Positions 1 through 5,685 of a DNA stretch of 5,973 nt are shown piece by piece; within the stretch, counting starts at the first letter, position 1, and every line of letters starts with the position of its first letter. Below the pieces are notes generated by a model. It was given only the letters and a program-made list of their open reading frames with translations. It was not told the DNA's origin and did not search any database. The stretch spans positions 1-5,973 of the forward strand of contig JALRJA010000042.1 of assembly GCA_023255235.1 (NCBI GenBank), written 5' to 3'. The DNA comes from Flaviramulus sp. (lineage in GTDB: Bacteria; Bacteroidota; Bacteroidia; Flavobacteriales; Flavobacteriaceae). The position numbers were made by a program, and so were the translations under genes.

Positions 1-726
1 AACGAAAACAAACTTGAACATATTTTTAGCATACAATATGCACCAAATGTTGAAGCAAACCCATTGGCATATAGTTTTCTCCCACCGTTAAACGTTACAA
101 AAGGTGGAGCTACAGGATGGCAAACTAATGTGCCTGAAACAAATTTTTATAATTCATTTGAAAGTGGAGACTTACGAAAAGTAAATCGTCAAGGGTGGTT
201 TTTTACTGATTACTTTCTAGGAGGTAACGGAGCACTAACTGACTTAGGCGGACCGTATGTTTTCAAATTCTTTAATGTAGCAAATTATGGAAGTGATGTT
301 GTAGAAGGTGATGGCTCAGGTGATTTCCTAAATTTTCCTGTTATTCGTTTTGCTGAAGTATTACTTGTTTTCGCCGAAGCATCAAACGAGGTTTCTGGCC
401 CAACTACAGCTGCCATTCAAGCTGTTAAAAAGGTAAGAGATAGAGCAGGATTAACAACACCAAGCTCTTTATCAAAGGAATCATTTAGAGAATTAATTTG
501 GAAAGAAAGATGGCATGAATTATGTTACGAGCAAATTACGTGGTTTGATATGGTTCGCCTTAGAAAGGTGTTTAATAGCGTAACAGGTGGTTTCGATAAT
601 TTTGTGGGTCATACTAATCTTAGTTCAAATCAAGCTTTTCAGGAAAAACACTTGTTGTTTCCGTTGCCTGCTCTTGAAATGGTTAATAATCCAAATTTGA
701 CTCCTCAAAATCCTGGATACAATTAA
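1..726 (+). CDS. SusD/RagB family nutrient-binding outer-membrane lipoprotein, C-terminal part (5' truncated by window edge)
   Basis: The frame is open from base 1 to the TAA at 724-726, giving the last 241 residues. A full family member is usually about 450-600 aa, so the lipoprotein signal and the N-terminal TPR-like half are outside the window. The visible part matches the C-terminal RagB/SusD domain. It has an FPVIRFAEVLLVFAEASNE helix, then VRDRAGL, then a KERWHELCYEQITWFDMVRL block (the family's ER..EL..E....D..R pattern), and ends with LFPLPALEMVNNPNLTPQNP, the usual family terminus. Family knowledge: SusD proteins sit on the cell surface as the lid of the SusC TonB-dependent channel and bind glycans or other nutrients. 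The ligand cannot be read from this fragment. The TTG codon at 64 is internal to the frame and not a real start. A hairpin terminator about 105 bp downstream ends the unit. Confidence 0.93.
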   Translation, partial: NENKLEHIFSIQYAPNVEANPLAYSFLPPLNVTKGGATGWQTNVPETNFYNSFESGDLRKVNRQGWFFTDYFLGGNGALTDLGGPYVFKFFNVANYGSDVVEGDGSGDFLNFPVIRFAEVLLVFAEASNEVSGPTTAAIQAVKKVRDRAGLTTPSSLSKESFRELIWKERWHELCYEQITWFDMVRLRKVFNSVTGGFDNFVGHTNLSSNQAFQEKHLLFPLPALEMVNNPNLTPQNPGYN

Positions 727-831
727 AATCACATTTAAAAAGACAAAACATATTAAAATTTTTATGTTGAAATTAGCTTTATTATTACCCAGTTATTCAT
801 GATTTATAATTAATCAGAATACGAATTAGTT

Positions 832-890
832 AAAACTAGCAGATATAGCCTTTGAGAATTATTTTCTTATGAATATTCTGCTAGTTTTTT
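832..890 (+). terminator. Rho-independent terminator of the SusD-ending unit
   Basis: A perfect 12-bp inverted repeat, AAAACTAGCAGA (832-843) with TCTGCTAGTTTT (877-888), runs directly into a six-T tract at 885-890. The loop is long, about 33 nt. The stem is followed by T on the plus strand and preceded by A, so some bidirectional activity is possible, but no minus-strand gene ends here. It separates the SusD unit from the downstream transporter operon. Confidence 0.8.
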
Positions 891-1011
891 ATTTTAAATA
901 ACAATATAACAAAGGTCAATAAAGGTATATCAAATATAATTTTAAACACTTTATAAATACAAACTGTAGTGAGTTTGAAAATTAAAAAACACTATTTAAA
1001 TCTAACGTATT
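891..1011 (+). promoter_or_regulatory. Probable promoter/leader region of the DUF4212-symporter operon (no clear boxes seen)
   Basis: The 121 bp between the upstream terminator and the first ATG must hold the operon's promoter if the terminator works. The stretch is very AT-rich. I looked for the Bacteroidota sigma-ABfr pattern (TTTG then TAnnTTTG) and found only near matches, for example TAATTTTA with one mismatch and no convincing -33 partner. The assignment therefore rests on position, not on a motif. The rest of the gap, 727-831, shows no feature I can support. Confidence 0.3.
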
Positions 1012-1251
1012 ATGAATTCTAACATCTACTGGAAAAAAAATATTCAATACATATTCATACTGCTCAGCATATGGTTTGTAGTGTCCTTTGGCTGCGGAAT
1101 CTTGTTTGTTGAACAACTCAACACAATTCAAGTTGGTGGGTTTAAACTTGGGTTTTGGTTTGCCCAGCAAGGTGCCATTTTTGGATTTGTCGCCATTATC
1201 TTCATCTATATCTATTTGATGAATCGTTTAGATAAAACTATAAAGAAATAA
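1012..1251 (+). CDS. DUF4212 family small subunit of a sodium:solute symporter
   Basis: This 79-aa membrane protein has two hydrophobic segments, about residues 11-33 and 48-70. A short loop links them, and the C-terminus is basic (NRLDKTIKK). The W-x-x-N start, the G-F-W-F-A-Q-Q-G-A-I block at 47-56 and the trailing YLMNRLDK are typical of DUF4212, the putative small subunit encoded next to VC_2705-type symporters. Its stop lies 5 bp before the symporter ATG, so the two genes are almost certainly co-transcribed and made together. Family knowledge: the pair is thought to form a two-component carrier, analogous in layout to YjcH-ActP, although YjcH belongs to a different family (DUF485). The start has no Shine-Dalgarno sequence, as is usual in Bacteroidota. 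A reverse-strand open frame over the same bases is a shadow. Confidence 0.9.
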   Translation: MNSNIYWKKNIQYIFILLSIWFVVSFGCGILFVEQLNTIQVGGFKLGFWFAQQGAIFGFVAIIFIYIYLMNRLDKTIKK

Positions 1252-1256
1252 CACTT

Positions 1257-2918
1257 ATGGAACTTCAATATTGGATATGGATTGCTATCGGACTTAGCTT
1301 TTCATTATACATTGCAATTGCTATTTGGTCACGTGCCGCTTCAACCAAAGAATTTTATGTTGCCGGTGGTGGCGTGCACCCCATAGCAAATGGTATGGCA
1401 ACTGCCGCAGACTGGATGTCTGCCGCCTCGTTTATTTCTATGGCTGGAATTATCTCCTTTGGAGGTTATGACGGCTCAGTATACCTTATGGGATGGACAG
1501 GCGGTTATGTACTACTAGCCTTACTACTTGCTCCATACCTAAGAAAGTTTGGCAAGTTTACTGTACCCGATTTTATTGGTGACAGGTATTATTCTAACAC
1601 AGCACGATTGGTAGCTGTATTTTGTGCACTAATTGTATCGTTCACTTATATAGCAGGACAAATGCGTGGTGTGGGAGTGGTTTTTTCAAGATACCTTGAG
1701 GTAGACATTGTTACAGGTGTACTCATTGGTATGGGTATTGTTTTGTTCTATGCTGTTCTTGGTGGTATGAAAGGCATAACCTATACTCAAGTAGCACAAT
1801 ATTGTGTGTTAATTTTTGCTTTTATGGTTCCTGCGGTATTTATTTCCTTTTTAGTTACAGGTAATGTAATCCCTCAAATAGGCTTTGGATCTAGTGGTGC
1901 TGATGGGGTTTATTTACTAGATAAGCTAGATGGCTTACACAAGGAGCTTGGCTTTCATGAATATACCTCAGGCAGCAAGTCTATGTTAGATGTCTTCTCT
2001 ATTACTATGGCACTAATGGTAGGAACGGCTGGGCTTCCTCATGTAATTGTAAGGTTTTTTACAGTCAAAAAAGTGAGTGACGCACGCAAGTCTGCCGGAT
2101 GGGCACTATTATTTATCGCTATTCTTTATACCACAGCACCAGCCATTGCGGTTTTTTCAAGAACCAACCTCATAGAAACAGTTAGCAACCAACCCTATGA
2201 AAACATGCCTAACTGGTTTGACAAGTGGGAGACAACTGGGCTTTTGGGGTTTACCGATAAAAATGAGGATGGATTAATTCAATATACTGCTACTAGTTCA
2301 ACTAATGAGCTCACCGTGGATGCCGATATTATGGTACTTGCAAACCCAGAGATAGCACAACTACCCAACTGGGTAATTGCTTTACTTGCAGCAGGTGCGC
2401 TAGCAGCGGCACTTTCCACGGCAGCAGGGCTATTGCTTGTCATCTCATCAGCTGTGTCACACGATTTACTTAAAAAAATGGTAATGCCCAACATATCAGA
2501 GCGAGGTGAACTCATTGCAGCACGTTTAGCTGCAACAGGAGCAGTTTGCTTAGCGGGTTATTTCGGTATTAACCCTCCTGGATTTGTTGCTGCCACAGTT
2601 GCCTTGGCTTTTGGTTTGGCAGCATCTTCATTCTTTCCTGCCATACTATTAGGTATCTTTTCAAAGCGTATTAACAAGGAAGGCGCAATTAGTGGAATGC
2701 TTGTGGGTATTTTCTTGATGATATTCTATATGCTCAAGTTTAAGTTTGGTTGGTTTGGAGGTGGCACCAAAGCCAATTGGTGGTTTGGTATATCTCCCGA
2801 AGGTTTTGGTACCATAGCCATGGTAGCCAATTTTGTGGTGACACTAATAGTTAGTAGCCGCACACCAGCTCCCAATTTGGAAGTACAAAAATTGGTTGAG
2901 AATATTAGAAAACCTTAA
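1257..2918 (+). CDS. Sodium:solute symporter, VC_2705-like subfamily (large subunit)
   Basis: This 553-aa polytopic inner-membrane protein of the SSS family (LeuT fold) has about 13 hydrophobic segments. It begins with a TM segment, then the A-S-T-K-E-F-Y-V-A-G-G-G and N-G-M-A-T-A-A-D-W-M-S-A-A-S-F block typical of ActP-like members. A second signature is A-A-A-L-S-T-A-A-G-L-L-L-V-I-S-S-A-V-S-H-D-L. Its S387/T388 pair aligns with the Na+-site serine/threonine of TM8 in characterised SSS proteins. Loop residues 334-341 (DKNEDGLI) resemble a calcium-binding DxNxDG loop. Resemblance to ActP suggests a small monocarboxylate such as acetate, lactate or pyruvate as substrate, but this is inference. 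The length is normal for the subfamily and no frame damage is seen. A reverse-strand open frame within it is a shadow. Confidence 0.93.
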   Translation: MELQYWIWIAIGLSFSLYIAIAIWSRAASTKEFYVAGGGVHPIANGMATAADWMSAASFISMAGIISFGGYDGSVYLMGWTGGYVLLALLLAPYLRKFGKFTVPDFIGDRYYSNTARLVAVFCALIVSFTYIAGQMRGVGVVFSRYLEVDIVTGVLIGMGIVLFYAVLGGMKGITYTQVAQYCVLIFAFMVPAVFISFLVTGNVIPQIGFGSSGADGVYLLDKLDGLHKELGFHEYTSGSKSMLDVFSITMALMVGTAGLPHVIVRFFTVKKVSDARKSAGWALLFIAILYTTAPAIAVFSRTNLIETVSNQPYENMPNWFDKWETTGLLGFTDKNEDGLIQYTATSSTNELTVDADIMVLANPEIAQLPNWVIALLAAGALAAALSTAAGLLLVISSAVSHDLLKKMVMPNISERGELIAARLAATGAVCLAGYFGINPPGFVAATVALAFGLAASSFFPAILLGIFSKRINKEGAISGMLVGIFLMIFYMLKFKFGWFGGGTKANWWFGISPEGFGTIAMVANFVVTLIVSSRTPAPNLEVQKLVENIRKP

Positions 2919-2982
2919 AATTTATTACGTCACTTTCTTAATCAAATTATATCTATAAGATTAATTTAACAAAAAACAACCC

Positions 2983-4290
2983 ATGAAATTATCTCATTCT
3001 ACACCAATTGTTCCAAAAAAGCTATTAATACCTTTTATTTTAGTAACCTCTTTATTTGCCCTTTGGGGCTTTGCTAATGCCGTTACAGATCCTATGGTAC
3101 AAGCATTTAAAAAAGTATTAGAGCTTTCAAACTCACAAGCTGCATGGGTACAAATGGCATTCTATGGTGGGTATTTTTGTATGGCACTACCAGCTGCGTT
3201 ATTAATGTATAAATACTCTTATAAGATTGGTATTTTAATTGGGCTTTCTATTTATGCTTTGGGTGCTCTACTATTTTATCCAGCCGCAATTACTGAGCAG
3301 TTTTGGTTTTTTTGTATGGCACTATACATCTTAACCTTTGGTTTGGCATTTTTAGAAACAGCAGCAAACCCATACGCCCTTTCTATGGGACCTAAAGAGA
3401 CAGCTACACAACGTCTAAACTTAGCACAGGCATTTAATCCAGTGGGGTTAATTATTGGATTATTTGTAGCACAACAATATGTCTTAAAAAAACTTCAGTC
3501 AGATGACATAACAGATTTTAGTGCTCTAGAAGAAGCCTCAAAAACACTTATTAAAACCACTGACCTAATAGTTATAAGAGACCCTTATGTTATTCTTGGG
3601 TTGGTTATTTTAGGAGTACTCGTTTTATTTACTGTAAGTAAAATGCCTAATAACAAAAACAATCACCAGAGTGCTAACATAGGCCAAACTTTTAAAAAGC
3701 TTTTTGTAAACCAATCATACAGTCAAGGCGTAGTTGCTCAAATCTTTTATGTTGGTGCTCAAATTATGTGCTGGACTTATATATATCAATATGCAGAAGG
3801 AATTGGTGTTGATAGTGTCACTGCTGGTTACTATCAGATGTTAGCATTTGTTCTATTTACATTTGGTCGTGCGATTGGAACCTACCTGTTGCGATTTATC
3901 AATTCTGGAAGGTTACTAATGCTATTTGCCTTATTTGCCATTGGGTGTACACTAGGCGTTATTGTTATCAATAATATACTGGGGCTTTATTGTTTGGTTG
4001 GCGTTTCTTTTTTTATGTCATTAATGTTCCCAACTATTTATGGTATAGCACTTGGAAAACTATCAGAAGATGAAAGTAAAATTGGCTCTGCTGGATTGGT
4101 CATGGCAATAGTAGGTGGTGCATTAATGCCAAAACTACAAGGTTTGATTATAGATATTGGAGGATATGGTGTGAATGATATAAGTATTTTAGGGGTATCT
4201 GAAATTAATTTTTCATTTCTACTGCCTGTTCTTTGTTTTGCTTTTATAGCTATATATGGATCACAGAATCAATATATTAAATTGACATAG
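2983..4290 (+). CDS. fucP: FucP-type MFS sugar:proton symporter
   Basis: This 435-aa, 12-TM major facilitator protein is close in length to E. coli FucP (438 aa) and similar to it along the whole chain. The first helix carries L-W-G-F-A-N-A-V-T-D-P, where D36 matches FucP D46. The fourth helix carries F-L-E-T-A-A-N-P-Y, where E125 matches FucP E135. In FucP those two acids are the proton-coupling residues. The R-L-N-L-A-Q-A-F-N motif follows, as in FucP, where residues of that helix contact sugar. The family also includes GluP-type glucose/galactose carriers, so L-fucose is likely but not proven and the symbol is provisional. The gene starts 64 bp after the symporter, with no terminator seen between them, so it may be in the same operon. 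The start lies after an A-rich stretch with no Shine-Dalgarno sequence. Confidence 0.87.
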   Translation: MKLSHSTPIVPKKLLIPFILVTSLFALWGFANAVTDPMVQAFKKVLELSNSQAAWVQMAFYGGYFCMALPAALLMYKYSYKIGILIGLSIYALGALLFYPAAITEQFWFFCMALYILTFGLAFLETAANPYALSMGPKETATQRLNLAQAFNPVGLIIGLFVAQQYVLKKLQSDDITDFSALEEASKTLIKTTDLIVIRDPYVILGLVILGVLVLFTVSKMPNNKNNHQSANIGQTFKKLFVNQSYSQGVVAQIFYVGAQIMCWTYIYQYAEGIGVDSVTAGYYQMLAFVLFTFGRAIGTYLLRFINSGRLLMLFALFAIGCTLGVIVINNILGLYCLVGVSFFMSLMFPTIYGIALGKLSEDESKIGSAGLVMAIVGGALMPKLQGLIIDIGGYGVNDISILGVSEINFSFLLPVLCFAFIAIYGSQNQYIKLT

Positions 4291-4391
4291 ATATCTTGAA
4301 ACTTTATTACTGTACTACAAGGTATTTTGGTGTGGATACTTTGAAAATAATATGAGAGATAAAAAAAAGAAGAATCAATTTCTTTAAATCA

Positions 4392-5465
4392 ATGAGGAGT
4401 ATGCACTTATTTTTGATAGAATTATATTTTAGGTTCTATTTTATTCATAAATTTATCACCACTAGCGGCAACATTTTTTTTATGCTGTTTTTGACTGCTG
4501 CAGCGGTAGCACAAACTGAAAATGCAACTATTTCTGTAGGCGGAAATTGCACTCTGTGCAAAGCACGCATAGAAAAGGCAGCCAAAAACACAAAAGTGAT
4601 AAAGTATGCTGTTTGGCAAGCAAACACAACAATGTTAAACTTACACTATAACGCGAAAAAAACAAATAAATCGCAAGTCTCAACCCACACTACTGGTCTT
4701 GAACACCAGGCAAATGGTGTTCTTTCTCCTATAGAGATGTATAACGCTTTGCCATTGTGTTGCCAATATTTAAAGAGAAAGATTATGGTGATTGGACATC
4801 GAGGTGCAATGGGTCATGCACCCGAAAATACATTACCTTCCATTCGTGCTGCTTTAAAACTTGGTGTAGATGCTATTGAAATTGATGTGTTTCGAATTGC
4901 TTCTGGTGAGTTGATCGTGTTTCATGATGAAACTTTAGACAAACTCACAAATGGTAATGGTGCTATTGAGGGAAAGACATATAATCAACTGTCCAAGCTA
5001 ACAGTATTAGGCACTGCAAAAATTCCAACACTTAAAGAAGTCCTTTTAGAAATAAATGGTGCTGTAAGTTTAAACGTTGAGCTCAAAGGGGCAAACACTG
5101 CAAAAGGCACGGTTGAACTTTTTGATGATTTTGTATCTAAAGGTATTTTTACTGCAAAACAATTATATGTTTCCAGTTTTAATTGGAACGAACTTCGTGA
5201 TTTTAGAGAGTTTTCAAAGACTTATGATATTGCACTGTTAACCGATAATAACCCTCTCAGTGCTGTTGGGGTTGCCAATGAGCTTCAAGCTATTGCAATT
5301 AATCCAAATTTTTATCAACTTAATGCCAACCTAATACATACGCTTCAAGCAAACGGGTTTAAAGTAATTCCTTATACTGTGAATGACCCTAAAGATATTG
5401 CTGCGCTTATTGAAATGGGTGTTAACGGAATCATTACTGATTATCCTGATCGTATTGTAGATTAA
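4392..5465 (+). CDS. Single frame joining a secreted CxxC HMA-like domain to a glycerophosphodiester phosphodiesterase
   Basis: The 357-aa product has two parts. Residues 1-131 hold a long hydrophobic N-terminus ending in F-F-M-L-F-L-T-A-A-A-V-A-Q, a likely signal peptide cleaved near A40/Q41. A heavy-metal-associated-like domain follows, with G-N-C-T-L-C-K-A-R-I-E-K-A (C53, C56) and a C-terminal L-P-L-C-C-Q-Y (C123, C124), as in small secreted flavobacterial HMA proteins. Residues 132-357 are a complete short GDPD. It has H136-R137-G, P-E-N-T, E163-x-D165, H178-D179, V-E-L-K, and near the end Y-T-V-N-D-P and I-I-T-D-Y-P-D. GDPD enzymes hydrolyse glycerophosphodiesters to glycerol-3-phosphate and an alcohol, using a divalent metal held by such acids. 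M132 is exactly where a free-standing GDPD would start. The frame may therefore be a true fusion or two genes merged by a lost stop. Starts at 4392 and 4401 are both possible. Confidence 0.72.
   Translation: MRSMHLFLIELYFRFYFIHKFITTSGNIFFMLFLTAAAVAQTENATISVGGNCTLCKARIEKAAKNTKVIKYAVWQANTTMLNLHYNAKKTNKSQVSTHTTGLEHQANGVLSPIEMYNALPLCCQYLKRKIMVIGHRGAMGHAPENTLPSIRAALKLGVDAIEIDVFRIASGELIVFHDETLDKLTNGNGAIEGKTYNQLSKLTVLGTAKIPTLKEVLLEINGAVSLNVELKGANTAKGTVELFDDFVSKGIFTAKQLYVSSFNWNELRDFREFSKTYDIALLTDNNPLSAVGVANELQAIAINPNFYQLNANLIHTLQANGFKVIPYTVNDPKDIAALIEMGVNGIITDYPDRIVD
4773..4787 (+). promoter_or_regulatory. Candidate internal translation start for a stand-alone GDPD (ATG at 4785)
   Basis: The purine-rich AAGAGAAAG just before ATG 4785 could serve as a ribosome-binding region. 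The ATG is in frame with the long ORF and begins M-V-I-G-H-R-G, the usual N-terminus of short GDPD proteins. Starting here gives 226 aa, the normal size for the family. If this start is used, the GDPD is cytoplasmic and separate from the secreted upstream domain. Confidence 0.45.
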
Positions 5466-5492
5466 AAAGTAGTTTTCCTAAATAAATTTTAA

Positions 5493-5516
5493 AACCCACA
5501 AGATGAATTGTGGGTT
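5493..5516 (-). terminator. Hairpin terminator, module 1 (acts on minus strand)
   Basis: A perfect 9-bp stem, AACCCACAA (5493-5501) with TTGTGGGTT (5508-5516), encloses a 6-nt loop. Read on the minus strand it runs into a T-rich tail (TTTTAAAATTTATTT). On the plus strand it is followed by AGACTGTGACC with no T tract. It should therefore stop transcripts coming from the right, not the GDPD gene. Confidence 0.6.
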
Positions 5517-5548
5517 AGACTGTGACCCAAGTATTCGAATCTTCGAAC
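5493..5548. repeat. Module 1 of a degenerate direct repeat: hairpin + GGGTTAGACTGTGACC + tRNA-end-like segment
   Basis: The 16-mer GGGTTAGACTGTGACC (5512-5527) recurs exactly at 5623-5638. In both places it overlaps the right arm of a 9-bp hairpin and is followed within a few bases by ATTCGAA (5534-5540 here with its final T). The stem sequences differ at one position (CACAA versus CGCAA) with a compensating change on the other arm, so pairing is kept. Read on the minus strand this copy ends in GGGTCACAG, like a tRNA 3' acceptor end. Its T-arm pairing is poor and it is about 3 nt shorter there than module 2. Confidence 0.6.
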
Positions 5549-5576
5549 TTTCAAGAAGATTTTATTTTAGTTTTTG
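5538..5576 (+). terminator. Weak rho-independent terminator, likely for the HMA-GDPD gene
   Basis: AATCTTC (5538-5544) pairs with GAAGATT (5555-5561) around a 10-nt loop. It is followed on the plus strand by a T-rich tail, TTATTTTAGTTTTT (about 5562-5576). The stem is short with only two G-C pairs, so efficiency is doubtful. It is the only plus-strand terminator candidate between the GDPD stop and the convergent gene. Confidence 0.4.
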
Positions 5577-5590
5577 AAACTCATTTTGAA

Positions 5591-5627
5591 TAAAAAAATA
5601 AACCCGCAACTTTTTGGATTGCGGGTT
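5591..5627 (-). terminator. Rho-independent terminator, module 2 (acts on minus strand)
   Basis: A perfect 9-bp stem, AACCCGCAA (5601-5609) with TTGCGGGTT (5619-5627), encloses a 9-nt loop. On the minus strand it runs into TATTTTTTTATTC, a clear T tract. It lies 58 bp beyond the stop of the minus-strand dehydrogenase and is the likely terminator for it. It may originally have been the terminator of a tRNA gene whose 3' end is the next feature. Confidence 0.75.
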
Positions 5628-5656
5628 AGACTGTGACCACGAAGGGATTCGAACCA
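5601..5656. repeat. Module 2 of the degenerate direct repeat
   Basis: This is the second copy of the hairpin + GGGTTAGACTGTGACC (5623-5638) + ATTCGAA arrangement, about 108-111 bp to the right of module 1. Its tRNA-end part is longer and better preserved than in module 1. The two copies suggest a tandem duplication followed by decay, or two insertions at related sites. Confidence 0.6.
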
Positions 5657-5657
5657 C
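5633..5657 (-). pseudogene. tRNA gene 3'-end fragment (T-loop to acceptor end)
   Basis: On the minus strand this reads GTGGTTCGAATCCC, then TTCGTGGTCACA. That is a T-loop (TTCGAAT), the 3' side of the T-stem, a seven-base acceptor strand CGTGGTC and a discriminator A. The 5' side of the T-stem matches at only two firm pairs. No anticodon arm, D arm or 5' acceptor strand is present, because the dehydrogenase stop codon is only 28 bp further. It is therefore not a functional tRNA. The fragment begins almost exactly at the T-loop, a known crossover location of tyrosine integrases in tRNA genes, so it could be an att-site remnant. The tRNA identity is not determined. Confidence 0.5.
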
Positions 5658-5685
5658 AAACTCTTTAGCTTACTTTTCAAAACAC

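Noticed and set aside
747..768. Small inverted repeat AACATA/TATGTT after the SusD stop
   Set aside because: Only six A/T-rich pairs with no usable tail. A much better terminator follows at 832-890.
982..1170. Minus-strand open frame of 62 codons over the DUF4212 gene
   Set aside because: Its product has no recognisable family, and it lies antisense to a clear, well-matched gene. It is a shadow.
2279..2515. Minus-strand open frame of 78 codons inside the symporter
   Set aside because: The product is a low-complexity S/A-rich sequence that mirrors the A/S-rich transmembrane segment of the real gene.
4323..4343. Two promoter-like TAnTTTG words (TATTTTG, TACTTTG) before the HMA-GDPD gene
   Set aside because: Both are one base shorter than the Bacteroidota -7 consensus TAnnTTTG, and no well-spaced -33 TTTG is present. 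They are too weak to call a promoter in this AT-rich DNA.
4422..4627. Two overlapping minus-strand open frames over the HMA-like region
   Set aside because: They are short, have no family match, and are antisense to a region with a clear CxxC domain and signal peptide.
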